From the NCBI GenBank assembly GCA_020881915.1, contig JAJFPB010000007.1, forward strand, positions 1,922,001 to 1,986,000: 64,000 bases of DNA, read 5' to 3'. The stretch comes from Paramyrothecium sp. XJ0827 (taxonomy: Eukaryota; Ascomycota; Sordariomycetes; Hypocreales; Stachybotryaceae). Positions 10,699-21,830 of the stretch are shown here, one piece after another; position 1 is the first letter of the stretch; each line of letters begins with the position of its first letter. A model generated the notes under the pieces. The model made no database searches, was not told the origin of the DNA, and saw nothing but the letters and a program-made list of their open reading frames with translations. The position numbers were made by a program, and so were the translations under genes.

Positions 10699-12276
10699 CA
10701 GCACCAGTCATGACAGGGCAAGCTGATCAATCACCTTCGAGACGCTCCTGCCAGGTTGTGGAGCTTGAGGAATAGCTTGAAGACGGCGACATGGTGTAAA
10801 GGGGTTTTATGGGATGTTTGTTCTTCTGTTCGAGGCAATTGCTATTGTGCAGTTGGTCTTCTCCAAGCAATGGAGTCTAGTGGGCGGCGTGTAAGCGAGG
10901 GGAATCTGATGTGTCTTGATGGTTGATACCAGGTCGTCAAGGCCCGTCAGACCAGAGCAAAGCGCGGAGGCTGTATGCCTTTATAATGCATGAGGTAAGG
11001 TATCCCAGGCGGTCGAAGAGGAATGACGACTATGGCAGGTTGGGCTTGCAATGTGGCCGAAATCGATTAGGTGCCACTTGGGAGTTGGGGTGTGTTTGCC
11101 AGACTTCAGCCTGAGAGGAATCGACTGTGCGAGATTGCAAGTGCGGCTCCATTTGAACGAAATACGGCACACTGCATCACGGGAAGCGGAGAGACGTGTG
11201 CAGGAAAAGGAAAGAGAAAGCGGAACAAAAGAGAGGAAGGGCAAAAAAACAAACAAAAAACAAGGAGACTCGGGCTCCCGGCAGTGATTCTAGAGGCCGT
11301 CCAAAATTACTAGACTCTGCGGTCATGGCCACTTGATTCTCAGTCAAGGGTTAACATTGCTTTTCCTTGATGCGATATCTTTTGGCGAGCAGGGCAAAGC
11401 ACACCAAGCTGAGCTGAACTGGTCCGCACCCAATTGCCCTGCAACTTGGGTTCCCCCGAATTGGTCTTTCAAATTTGCTGACAGACAGCGGATGCGACAC
11501 TTGGGACGTCGAGGGCAATGATTGTACCCAAGCTGACGTCTACATACGGCTTCTTAAGATCCAGGGCAGACCGATACGATACGTCTTCCGCTGTTTGGCT
11601 TGCATGGGGTCAGCCGGACGTGGGTGGGCCCGTGAGGGATGGTGGCCAGAAAAAAGAAAGGAAAGGAAAAGGAAGACGCTTGGGGGAACAAGCATTGAGC
11701 ACGACCAGCTACGCTGCCCAGAAGTAAATGTGAACGAGCACGAGCATGAACACCTCAACCGCACATGCCGGACCTCAATTCCAGCGCATCGGAGGCGTGA
11801 AGCAGTCAATCGGGCTTTATTGGGCATTGTGCTGTGCATGATTGGGTTTCATCGTCAATGCCAGGACAGCGCCTCTTGTATGCAGGCACAGCTCACACAT
11901 TTCGTCGAGAAGCCACCGGGTGGCGGAACATCAATCAATAGCCACGTCAATCAACGCGCAGAATCCTCCCTCCCCAGGCCGGATACTAGGTCCCAGGTAG
12001 GCGTGGCAGCGTCCCTCGAGGGTGGGGTGGGCAGCCTCAAGGGTTCGCAACTGTGTCTCCTTTGGCAGGCAATGTCAGTCAGACCGGTCCGGACGCGATC
12101 ATATTCATTGTTCCCAAATGTGAGAATCGAAACAAGGAATGCGATCAAGCGGACGGTCCTTTGCTTCTTTGACAGATGCTGGCACACCGAGGACATGCAT
12201 TGCATGCAAACAACTTGTTAACCTGAGTTGCATGCCCCCGTGTCTCAAAAGGCAACCAGGAGACCAACCTCGAACT

Positions 12277-12294
12277 AAGGTACCTTACCTACCT
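12277..12294. repeat. AAGGTACCTT palindrome followed by ACCTACCT
   Basis: A perfect 10-bp palindrome AAGGTACCTT at 12277-12286 runs into ACCTACCT. The same palindrome recurs at 22060-22069, and the ACCTACCTTACCTACCTACC version at 12611-12630. Confidence 0.8.
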
Positions 12295-12610
12295 ACTAGC
12301 AACAGACTTGGTCTCACAGCGCCAATGGTGGCGAGTTGATCTAGGCAAGGTACCGAGTATGATACCGGCAGCTGGCCGTCCATCGCCATGCCGTCGATCA
12401 ACCAAGATCCAGCTTTCAGGCACCTCGGCACTAACGATTACCGCATGCTCATCGGCTACAGGGGTCTCTTGTCGGTCATGCCCAGCCTTGACGTGGCGTG
12501 GCCTGGTGCAGGCCTTGGACTTCGAAACAGTCTGTTCCGGCAGTTTGCTGGCTCCCATGTCCAGCACACCGCAGCCATTGACAGCTTCGCCTCGGACTGC
12601 TGCCCTAACA

Positions 12611-12633
12611 ACCTACCTTACCTACCTACCTAG
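12611..12633. repeat. ACCT/TACC tandem-like tract
   Basis: A short tract of ACCTACC units with one TTACC variant, ending TAG. It is 317 bp from the related palindrome at 12277. Confidence 0.75.
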
Positions 12634-12642
12634 TAGTTGACT

Positions 12643-13050
12643 TCAATCGCCATACCAGAAGCTACTAACCTTTCCTTGGGAACTTCGGATAGAATCCTGG
12701 GTTTGGAAAGTCTTGAGTTCCATGGACGGTACCTGCGAGCCATGCACCCGCCCGTCATACCACGCTACTGATCCGCAATCGCTACTACAGCCAGTTTCAG
12801 GAAGTCCTACCACTTGTTTGGGACTACCATCGGAAACTCGGGTCGCCAAAACATTTTCCATCTCTTTTCTTCTATCCTCTTGACTCGTCTGCGGGGAGGT
12901 GCTCGACTCTGAAAGAACGGAAGGATGCTCTGACATTGTAGAAATATCTGCGGGGGCGATCGAATTGCCCAGGTGGGGACCCTTGATGATTCGCAAACTC
13001 GTGACCTGTAGACTCAGCGGATCTAGGGATCGAAGAGGCTTCGGATGCAT
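12643..13050 (-). CDS. Weak candidate: hypothetical 135-aa protein
   Basis: An uninterrupted minus-strand frame starts at an ATG at 13050, with a second ATG about 115 bases downstream (MSEHPSVLSESS). It is Ser/Gln/Glu-rich (STSPQTSQEDRRKEMENVLA) and then has two nearby cysteines (TGCSSDCGSVAWYDG). The composition is protein-like, but there is no recognised domain, signal peptide or clear splice signal. It could equally be chance open sequence in this gene-poor interval. Confidence 0.22.
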   Translation of the reverse strand: MHPKPLRSLDPLSLQVTSLRIIKGPHLGNSIAPADISTMSEHPSVLSESSTSPQTSQEDRRKEMENVLATRVSDGSPKQVVGLPETGCSSDCGSVAWYDGRVHGSQVPSMELKTFQTQDSIRSSQGKVSSFWYGD

Positions 13051-14734
13051 GCAGGTGTACAGTATGTGTGCTCAGGCGTGAATGCAGGCCATGGAACAGG
13101 GCCGCTACATGCCAATACCCGTGCGAGCGAACCAGACGGCGTCACGCAACATGCAAAGGGCAGGGATGGTAATCATTCTTGCACCCCTGCTGTAATACAA
13201 CGCACCCGCGGAACAGCACATTAACATTACTGCCCAAGGCCCGGCCGCAAGCCACGAATACTCTGCAATCGCCCCAAAGGCTGACGGCAAGGGGCACATT
13301 TGTACGTCGAGGCTGGGGTAGAACTATCGGCTATGAGCCAAGCTGGGGGCAGTGACGGAAGCGCGCAAACCTGACATTGTCATGTCAGTTTCCGCCCAAG
13401 AGCTCCCAAGACTTTCTATCTCGACTGGCCATCCGCGATATTCCACCATCACAGCGACGCAGAGCCGGAGCCGATGGTCTCCTATCACAAGACTCGACAG
13501 CGACCGCATCGCACAAGCCACCCGTCTCCGTGACCTGGTCCTGAAAATCGTGCCATGGCTAGAGAGAGCTGATGAGTGAAGGTGGTGTCGGCAGGCTACC
13601 GACGTCGCGGACACTTACAGCCGGCACCAAGGTCTCACATGCTCGCTGATCAGCTCATCAGCTCATCAATTGCGGGAGTCGTCTCGGCTATCGAGCTAGT
13701 CCTTGGACCTTACAACCGAAAGCTGTAGTGGAAGTGCTGAAGTTTCATGGTATCAAGGCTTTTGTGTTTTTGTTTCCTTCTCTCCAAGAAGCAACTATTG
13801 ACAGTGTACATTGGACACCACCAAGGAACACCAGGCGCTCGAGAGCGAGACTGGTGGTGAATGCTCATATAGAAAGCAGTATCTTGTCGAAACACCACCA
13901 GTACTCCGCAGTGTGGTGGAAGGATACAAGGCTCTCCGATCTGTACAGGCGACATAGTGGCGGTAAGGGCGATAGCGGAAGGCAACCTGCTTGTTTCATC
14001 GGGATCTTACGGACCGCCCAGACATTTCCAGCGTGGAGTGCGCTAGTTAATGTCGATCTCAAAAGCAACGTGCCCGTCAATGCCTTGTCTCAAGTATCCC
14101 GGTAACTCGTGTCTTGCCTGATTCAAAGCCATGAGCAGGGAGCAAGGCATCAGAGCCATGGGTGAGATATGATAGGGCTTTGACCTCGCAAGGCGTTGGA
14201 CAAACGGGGCTGTCTAGCTTCTCCGCGTTGCTGGCTTCACGTGGACAACGTTCTTCGGATGGCGTTTATGCACGAGATAGTTCATGTGCACGTCTTCCTT
14301 GCTTTGCCGGGGCTGCTTGCGCATGTGACGCAAAAAGCAATACTGAAAACCATCGCTGATAGTATAGGTCCAAGCACTAATTCCATTGATCTTTGTTGGG
14401 AAGAACAAATCCCCCTGAGACGAGGACTGGTAGCCAAATGCACCTTCATCTTGAGGCTGTCACCGCGCCTGTCAGCGCCATCGTCTGTTAGGAAAGGCTG
14501 GCACAAAAGTAGCGCCTGGATCTTTTTCGGTGACTGTCTGGTGCCTTCGCACGGCATGTTAATAATTGGATAGAAATTAGATGAACAACGACGCTCTCAG
14601 CATGTTTCGGAGGGTCTCAAACATCATAATTTTCTCATATAAACAGAAGGCTTATACATGAGATATGATTAACTCACTGCACTATCCACACTATCCGAAA
14701 GTAAGTATCTGGCTATTATCAGGAGTTGCGGCGA

Positions 14735-17102
14735 TTATCTAAGCTGAAAGCTATTGCTCGTCCCTTCGAATGCCCTTATCGTGCCCAGGAGGTTCTTGGA
14801 GTCGCCATAGTACTTGATCCGATACGTGCCCGCAGCCGCGTTCCCTGCTGTCTCCCATGTAATGTCAACCTCGCTGTGGCCAAGGGCGAAGTTGGTTCGG
14901 CGCCACGAGTACACCAGAAACCAATCCGCGTCGTCGCGAACTCGGGTCCACTGGCCACTGACTTGTTGCTCGACAGCCGCGAACGTGCCTTCCAGCCGCA
15001 GATTGTTCCGGGGGTTCGCCCCCTGGAAAGTAACATTGACGGTGGCACCGAGGTTGTAAGTCGCAGCTGGCTGTTGGACGACTTTGCCGAACGAGGAGCC
15101 TATCGGAACGCCGTCTTGGACAACTCCGGTGATGAACGACAGCGAGTTGGCTCTGTTGTCAGGGGGCACTGGGCCTTCGCTGGGGAGCGTGGTGGCACCG
15201 GGTACAAGATGTTTGAGGTTGCTCACAGTCAGATTGATAAAGGCATCCAATTGATGTTGGCCGTACAGGGTTGACGCTCCCTCATAGCGCTGGACTTCGT
15301 ATTCCTCCGGTGTGACAACGTAGTGTGCGTAGGTATTGGCCGGGCCTCCAAGCACCACCAGCGGATCGTCATCGAGAAAGTTTGCGCCTTCCCTGGCCAC
15401 GGCCTCCTTCCAACGTCTACCGGCCATGATGGAAGCCTCGCTTGGGCTGATGATGATGAGCAGCTGGCCGACGCGGAATGTTTGCACATCCACGATGTTG
15501 GGGCTCCACGCGTACGGTGCGGACATCTCACCGACGTCAAGGAGGACCGGCTTTGGTTTTTGGCAGGCCGTTTGCTCGGCGGTGGGGACCCTCAGAAGCC
15601 CGGAAACAACAGACCACAGAGGGTTGTTGGGCGACCCCGAATCTCCCTGCGTGAAGTCGAATGCGCCAGGCCAGTCTGACGTTCCCGCGGCAAACGAGTA
15701 GCCAAGCCCGGCAGGACATGTCATAGCAGGAGACCCATTGGGCAGGTTGAACTTCCAGAAGCTCATGTCATGGTAGAAGTGGAACGCCCTTACTGTGCTT
15801 CCAACAATGGGGGTTGACGACGAGCTGAGCGAGTCCTGGCATGACATAAGTAGGTGTTCAGCAGTCCAACAAGCCTGAGACTTACATATGCTTGCTTCGC
15901 AGCAGTGTATTGGCGGCGGCCAATCTCATAAGAGCTCTTGATGCCGAGATCCAGTGCCCGAAATTCAGGGCCACGGCCGTGACAGGACTGAGACTTGCCG
16001 TCAGCGCAGGTGCTGTTCTCCAAGCTACACTGCTGGCCCGAGCCATCATCACACCAAGCTCCCAGGGTGTTGGGAGACGTGTCTCCGACGCTTGCCTGGC
16101 TGAAGCCCGCGACAAACCCTGAGGCGGCAGAGTTGTCATTCGCCAATTGGCGCTCAAGCAACCACGCCGCGACTCCCTTGTTGTCTCCAGCCACATGGGT
16201 GTTGTTGCCGTACATAGAGGTAGGATGGACCGGGAACCAAGTCAGAACTCCAATGTTTTTGTTGTCCGAGGCACGTTGAAAGCGCAGCAGAGTCAGTGTT
16301 GTTTCTGTGTCAGTTTTGTATCGAGCACGCTCAGATGCGGGATTGTTGAGGTAAGCCCAGACTGAGCGATTGATGGAGCCGTCCTTCACTTCGGCCGTGC
16401 CGACGTCCAAGTAGCCCTGACATATGGTTAGTCGAAGAGTGGCCCAAGGACACAATCGCCAGGAACACCCACCTCTTGGAGACTTTCGTGAGCACGTTTG
16501 ATAGAAAGCACTGCGCCGTCGACGATGGCTTGATAGCTTTGCTTATCAAACCCCAGCGAAGTGATTTGCGGGAGGAGATAGTTGAACCAAGCACCAGGGC
16601 CCGCATGGCTGTGTGTGCCTGTTACGGCGATGTTGTTTCGGTTATAGACAGAGTAGCCATTGCCGAGTGCTGCGACGCCTTCTAAGATCCCCTTTCGAAC
16701 TGCTGTGTCTCCTGATTGAGTGTCAAGCACCAAGTACACGAATCGATCGCTGGGCTTCTTGACGTCTCCGACGATGAAGGCCCTACTGTAGATTCGTTGA
16801 CGTACTCCGGTGCCGGTTTGCGCTAGGTCGGCATAGCCAGCAAAGCCGATCTCCACCACGGGGCCAGTGATATCTGCTTTGCCCACGCCAAGAAGATACT
16901 TAGCTCCCAAGGGAGCAGCTCGGTCCTTTAGATTGGGCTCGCTGCGGCTCCTGGAATCGAACGGATGGTGCCGCTTGAAAATGACGGCAGGTTCCGTGTA
17001 CGCGACGCCCGCAAATGCTATGAGGGCCAAGAAAGCAAAGAGGCCGACGACGAAGTGGCGACCGCGGGCAAAGCCCTGAGATGATGTTTGAGAGGAAGCC
17101 AT
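14735..17102 (-). CDS. Neutral/alkaline ceramidase
   Basis: Exons 17102-16473, 16416-15886 and 15835-14735 give 753 residues. A hydrophobic segment at about residues 17-37 acts as a signal anchor or signal peptide, so the enzyme is secreted or faces the lumen or cell surface. Family signatures are present in order: GVGKADITGP near the start of the mature enzyme, TGTHSHAGPGAW with the two zinc-ligand-type histidines (about H164 and H166), PVHPTSMYGNNT, and GDTSPN with the catalytic serine at about S324 (bacterial consensus GDVSPN). The C-terminal half ends in the immunoglobulin-like domain typical of the family. It hydrolyses ceramide to sphingosine and fatty acid. Introns are 56 bp (16472-16417) and 50 bp (15885-15836), both phase 0 with GTGGGT and GTAAGT donors. 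Length matches eukaryotic neutral ceramidases. Confidence 0.95.
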
Positions 17103-18325
17103 GATACCGCAAGGCTACCCTGAGCCAAGTAGCGGAAGGCTGTGTCGTTTCAGCTGGAGCGTGCCACTCGACGGGCGGCGGCACGATTGTCTTATACCAA
17201 TCTTAGCTGCGAGAGCTCGAGAGGATCCAGATACGGAGTAGATCGACTCCAAACCTGCTTGGCCCCCTCCTTCGGAGAGGCATCGATGCATCCTACAGAC
17301 GCCTTTGCCAGACGGGGCGATGCTACCTGCCGTTCCAGGGGGTCAGCTCCCCTTGAAAGACCAGAGCCGGAAATCGAATTCAGGATCGAGCGACTGGGTA
17401 GGAGATGGAGCACACGGTCCAGAACTCATTTTACCGACCTAAAAAGCGGCACCAATGACACATCGGGACATCTCAAGCCCTCATGATCGTGGTCGGCACG
17501 CGGCAAAGAACGATGTGATAGGCCTCTGCGCGAAGCCACGCTTGCGAGCTGTGGGGAAGCCGAGGTCACACCTGGCGAACAATATCATGTCGGCATTATC
17601 TGCGGTGTTGGGGTATAGCAAAGTGGGAATAGCCATTGATTAAGCACATACAGCGGTGTTCCCAGCTGAATACGGACGACGCCCGACGGCTCTGTCCTCG
17701 CACGTTGTCTCGGAGGCATTGAAAAGAGCTTCGCTCATGTTCATATAAACGCTTCATAGCCTTTTGATCTTCGACATGGCCAGGTTCGAAAGACCTCTTG
17801 CGGCAGCGGTTCTCTCCTCTGTGCCCGGCTCCTCAGTCAACACACAAGCTCCATGGCTAATTTGCCCAACTTGATTGCGCCGGTGACGCAACAACACATA
17901 AATCAGTTATCGTACGCAGCAAGGGTGCCGAGTACCCGCCATCAGGCCGCCAATCCCATGCTAGGTTTTACGGTCAACAAGGGCGGAGCGGCCAATGAAG
18001 AGCGCAAGGAGCAGGTCCATGGGTGTTGAAGAAGTCTTAAGCGATGCAGTGGAAATGGATGTGCCGGTACCCACCACGGGGCCCGTGACCACCTTGTCTA
18101 TAACAGGAATGTGGCTCCCAAAACATACAGATAACATACAATCATCACAGGTTCATCCTTCAGCTGCCCCTCGTCACAGTGAATTTGCTCGAATACGATC
18201 CATTGCAGAGGAATTTAGTCGGCATTAATGAGGTATTTCCAACTTGGCTATGCCTAGCTTACTGCTGAATGCAAGAATCGAGCGCGCGAAAGTCCATCGT
18301 TGCCATGATCTAGACTTCCACATGC
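17103..18325. other. Intergenic region, no supported gene
   Basis: Promoter side of the ceramidase gene and 3' flank of the small mitochondrial-type protein gene. Short frames only; nothing else is recognised. Confidence 0.55.
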
Positions 18326-18610
18326 CTACTGCTCCACAATCGAGTCCTTGCCCATGAGATTGGGATAGGAGATGTAAATGACGTAGGCATCAATGACAGC
18401 ACCGATTCCAAGGGCGGTTTTGATGTTGCGCCGGGTGGTCATGGAGAGGTTACTCCAGTAGCTCGAGGGCTTCACGACTGGAGCGCCTCCGGTGCTAGCG
18501 CCCGTACTGATTAGGCGCAAAAGCGGTGGTGCAAATAGTGGGGTTCGTAGGCCCACACGAGGAACCATTAGGGGAGTACCGGTAATTCGGGCCATCGCGG
18601 TGGAGAACAT
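18326..18610 (-). CDS. Small conserved-type protein, probably mitochondrial, one membrane segment
   Basis: A single exon of 94 residues starts at the ATG at 18610; an in-frame ATG at 18655 would add 15 residues. The N-terminal 40 residues are rich in Arg, Leu, Ser and Thr and lack acidic residues (MARITGTPLMVPRVGLRTPL), ending in RLISTG, which looks like a presequence and processing site. A short soluble stretch (SSYWSNLSMTTRRNIKT) leads into one hydrophobic segment (about 72-89), ending in a short polar tail. This layout fits small inner-membrane proteins attached to respiratory or import complexes, but I cannot name a family. It lies 280 bp from the stop of the Srs2 gene, on the same strand. 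Confidence 0.6.
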   Translation of the reverse strand: MFSTAMARITGTPLMVPRVGLRTPLFAPPLLRLISTGASTGGAPVVKPSSYWSNLSMTTRRNIKTALGIGAVIDAYVIYISYPNLMGKDSIVEQ

Positions 18611-18890
18611 GTTGCTTGGTGGTTTATTCAGGTGTACAGGGCTTGAAGGCACCATAAGAATAGTTGGTGATTTGGTAAAAGTCGTTGCGTGGAATTTGTG
18701 CAAATCGCATCAGATGCAGGAACAAGACGCATTTATATGTGGCGTTTTAGAGAACATGTCGCGTTGGTCCGTTATGTGTCAAACATGCGACCGTTAAGCT
18801 TAACCGTAAGGGTGGGGAAGGGCCATCTCAGGCCCGGCCACATGGTAAGGGAAAGTGATTGAGGCCCACAAGCTCCACTACGTCTCGATT

Positions 18891-21830
18891 TCATCCTGGA
18901 CCGCGAGGACGGTTAATTGTAGGAGGCTTAAAGGGCTTCAATAATCGTTCCATGGACGGTGCTGGGCCAAGGCCTACAGGCCTTCGCACGCCCCCTGTGC
19001 CTCCGGCAGACACGAAAGTCGTAGTGTGGAAGCTGGAGGCTGGTCGATCGGACGTCTTCTTCGATATCGTCATTTGATCCACTGGTTCCGGGGCAAGTGG
19101 GCGTGTTGGCGAGCTCGAGAAGCAACCATAGGCTTTCCTCGGTTGTGTTTCGTCCTTCTTCATTATGTTGGGACGTGCCAATACTCTCCCTGTGGCAGGT
19201 TTGTGCTCAGCCAGCGCCTTGTCGATGCCGTGAGTTTCCTCCTTTATATCAGATGAACTGTTCGTGTCCTCGTAGCAAGTAGCTCTTGAGAGCACTGACT
19301 GATAGCGTGCGTAGGACGAGAATCTGCCTTCATTCTGAAGCGGAGCTTTTCGGCTCGGTGCGCCTGGAAAGAATGCAAGCAGGCTCTTCTGATCTGAAGG
19401 ACGACGCGTAGTCCCTGTTTTGACTGTCGACTTCTTCGAAGTAGGGTTCAAGGGTACATTTGCCCCGGTTGCTGCAAGGGCTTGTCGATGCGCCCCGGCA
19501 GTGATGAATCCAGGCAAGGCCGAGTCCGTGAAACCGGATGACTGCTCCATTGTCGTGACGTAGTCTCTCTGCCATGGTTTCTCTCCGGATTTTCGGTTGC
19601 TTTCCTCCGAATTAATTCTTGGGCGCTTTACCGGTCGGGGGAAGTCCTGACTGTCGTCTACGACGTCTGGTGATAATGGGTCCACGGGATATGAATCATC
19701 CTCAGGTGAGAACATTGGTGGTAATTTTGCGAAGATTTCGGTCTCTATCGGCGCGGCTCGTTGCAAGATGTTCGCAACGCCTTGAAGCAAAACCTGGTCA
19801 AACGACGGGCCTTTCTCTGCGAAAGCATCGGAAGCGAAGGGAGCAATGAACGGAGAGAGCTCGACCTTGCTCATGTTCTGGGCACCATAAACTGGGCAAC
19901 TTAAATAGAGCAAAGTCTGGGCTCGTGTCATAGCAACGTAAAGCAATCGTCGCTCCTCATCTTCGTCCTCGGATCGTGAATGGGGTATGGAGCCAGTGTA
20001 GACAGCTGGCACAAAAATGACAGGCCACTCGAGCCCTTTCGCTGCATGTATGGTCGAGATTGTTACCAAAGATGACTTGTCGTGGCCCTGCTCGTTGTTC
20101 TGGGCGTCAGAAGCAAGCGAGACATTGGCCAAAAAGCGCCCAAGTATATCGTCTTCTTTTGCTTGATCAAGACCATCGATTTCGGGCAGAGCCTCCGAGT
20201 CTTCGATTCGCCCAAAGTCGCGGACAAAATCGTTCGCTAAATTAAGAAACTCCTGCACGTTGCTCCATCGCTGCTCGTGATCTTCAGGGTATTCTTGTTC
20301 GAGATATTTCTTGAAATCGAGATCGGAGATTAGCTGCTCTATCAGGTCAACTAACATGTGCTGACTTCCAGACTGTAGTGCTTCCATCTTCTGGCGAAGG
20401 TTGGCTATGACGCGCAGTAACTCCATGTTGAGCTTCTGCTCCATTTTTGCCCTGATATTGGTCTTTGCTTGACGACCGCCGCGACAGTGCTTCCAAAGAA
20501 GTGTCCAGACACTAATCTTGGCCTGCTCTGCCTCTTCAAGAAGAGATTTGATGGTAGCCTCACCAATGCCTCTCCGTGGCACATTGATTACTCGTGCAAG
20601 TGCGTCATTGTTATCTGGCTGATACACAAGTCTGAGGTAGTCTAGCAGGACTTTGATCTCCTTGCGTTCGTAGAACTTGTGGCCGCCGATCATGCGATAG
20701 GGCACTCCGGCCTTTCCCAGGGCTGATTCGATATGCCGTGAGAGTGACGCTGATCGAAGCAAAATAGCAACATCCGCATTTTTCAGCATACCACCAGCCA
20801 TTGTGATAATACGCTTTATCTCGCTAACGATCCAAGCACCTTCCGTGAAGGGGTCTTTCAGTCTACGAAGGACCGGCACTGCTCCTTTCGTGTGTACAGG
20901 GAGGAGAACTTTCTGGTAACGCTTTTTGTCTTGCTGGATAACGTTCAGAGATACGGAAAGGATCGATTGTGAGGATCGGTAGTTTTCTTCAAGTGAGACC
21001 TCATCAGTTTCTGGAAAATCTCGTAACAGCCGATAGAGATTTTGAATTTCGGCTGAACGCCAACCATAGATACTCTGGTCGGGGTCTCCGACGATCGTTA
21101 TTCGATGGCGAGCTTGTGCAAAGAGCTTCATGAGTTCATATTGAATACCATTGGTGTCCTGATATTCGTCGATTAGGACCGCTTGGATATTAGATACACA
21201 CGATGGATACTCCTTTAAGAGTTCAACGCAACGAACCAGCAAGTCATCATAGTCCAGAAGATTGGATCGAGCCAATTGATCTTGATAGGCTTCATAGCAG
21301 ATAATGAGAGACGGGTTTTCGGGGGCTTGTTTGCCGTTCTTGGTCAAACGGCCCGCAGATGTACCTTTAGCCTTCTTCTTACTGATCCACGCCTTGGCAT
21401 GCGACGGTTCAATATTCAGATTCAGGCGCTTGCATATCCGTTGCAGAATAGCCTTCGAATCACCATCATCAGCGATCCCAAATTTGGGATCTAGGCCAAT
21501 GCGTCTGCCATAGGTGGCCAGGTACCGTCGAGCAATCGAATGGAACGTGCCCAGAACGATCTTCTTCTCGTGATCTTGTCCTAAGGTCCTAGCAATTCGT
21601 TGTTGCATTTCTCTTGCCGCTTTGACTGTAAAAGTTGCCACAATGATGTCAGCTGGCTGATAGTTGAGGTTCTGAATGAGCCAGACAATGCGAGACGTGA
21701 GAGTGTGAGTTTTTCCACTGCCGGGGCCGGCCAAAATAGCTACAGTTGACGCATTGGAGGTCACTGCGCGTCGTTGTGCCGTATTCAGGGATTTGAAGAT
21801 GCTGCTGTCGTCTGGATTTGCGGTCGACAT
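18891..21830 (-). CDS. srs2: Srs2-type UvrD/PcrA superfamily 1A DNA helicase
   Basis: One intronless frame of 979 residues. The helicase core spans about residues 14-650: Q-motif and Walker A (AGPGSGKT, 34-41), motif Ia (VATFTVKAA), motif II (DEYQDT, 221-226), motif III (GDPDQSIYGWR), motif IV (EENYRSS), motif V (STIHAAKGLEW) and motif VI (VAMTRAQTLLYLS). Srs2 is a 3'-to-5' helicase that strips Rad51 from single-stranded DNA and limits recombination at forks. The C-terminal third is disordered and contains QKSLLAFF at about 814-821, a match to the PCNA-interacting consensus Qxx[ILM]xxFF. The absence of introns and the length agree with fungal Srs2. The MSTANPDDSS start is the first ATG. Confidence 0.95.
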   Translation of the reverse strand: MSTANPDDSSIFKSLNTAQRRAVTSNASTVAILAGPGSGKTHTLTSRIVWLIQNLNYQPADIIVATFTVKAAREMQQRIARTLGQDHEKKIVLGTFHSIARRYLATYGRRIGLDPKFGIADDGDSKAILQRICKRLNLNIEPSHAKAWISKKKAKGTSAGRLTKNGKQAPENPSLIICYEAYQDQLARSNLLDYDDLLVRCVELLKEYPSCVSNIQAVLIDEYQDTNGIQYELMKLFAQARHRITIVGDPDQSIYGWRSAEIQNLYRLLRDFPETDEVSLEENYRSSQSILSVSLNVIQQDKKRYQKVLLPVHTKGAVPVLRRLKDPFTEGAWIVSEIKRIITMAGGMLKNADVAILLRSASLSRHIESALGKAGVPYRMIGGHKFYERKEIKVLLDYLRLVYQPDNNDALARVINVPRRGIGEATIKSLLEEAEQAKISVWTLLWKHCRGGRQAKTNIRAKMEQKLNMELLRVIANLRQKMEALQSGSQHMLVDLIEQLISDLDFKKYLEQEYPEDHEQRWSNVQEFLNLANDFVRDFGRIEDSEALPEIDGLDQAKEDDILGRFLANVSLASDAQNNEQGHDKSSLVTISTIHAAKGLEWPVIFVPAVYTGSIPHSRSEDEDEERRLLYVAMTRAQTLLYLSCPVYGAQNMSKVELSPFIAPFASDAFAEKGPSFDQVLLQGVANILQRAAPIETEIFAKLPPMFSPEDDSYPVDPLSPDVVDDSQDFPRPVKRPRINSEESNRKSGEKPWQRDYVTTMEQSSGFTDSALPGFITAGAHRQALAATGANVPLNPTSKKSTVKTGTTRRPSDQKSLLAFFPGAPSRKAPLQNEGRFSSYARYQSVLSRATCYEDTNSSSDIKEETHGIDKALAEHKPATGRVLARPNIMKKDETQPRKAYGCFSSSPTRPLAPEPVDQMTISKKTSDRPASSFHTTTFVSAGGTGGVRRPVGLGPAPSMERLLKPFKPPTINRPRGPG

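Larger units (their letters stand above)
10699..14734. other. Four-kilobase gene-poor interval
   Basis: No reading frame here carries a family signature. It contains several AGGTA/GGTACC motifs (12277-12294, 12343-12354, 12611-12633, about 12727), A-rich runs at about 11245-11263, and a short direct repeat of CAGCTCATCA type at about 13650-13668. One minus-strand frame at 12643-13050 is listed separately as a weak candidate. The right end is the 3' flank of the ceramidase gene. Confidence 0.5.

Noticed and set aside
11475..12221. Plus-strand 248-codon frame in the gene-poor interval
   Set aside because: Composition is irregular (KKERKRK run, many Cys/Trp/His), no domain, no splice logic and no convincing start context.
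14726..15274. Plus-strand 182-codon frame
   Set aside because: Antisense to the ceramidase last exon; no independent features.
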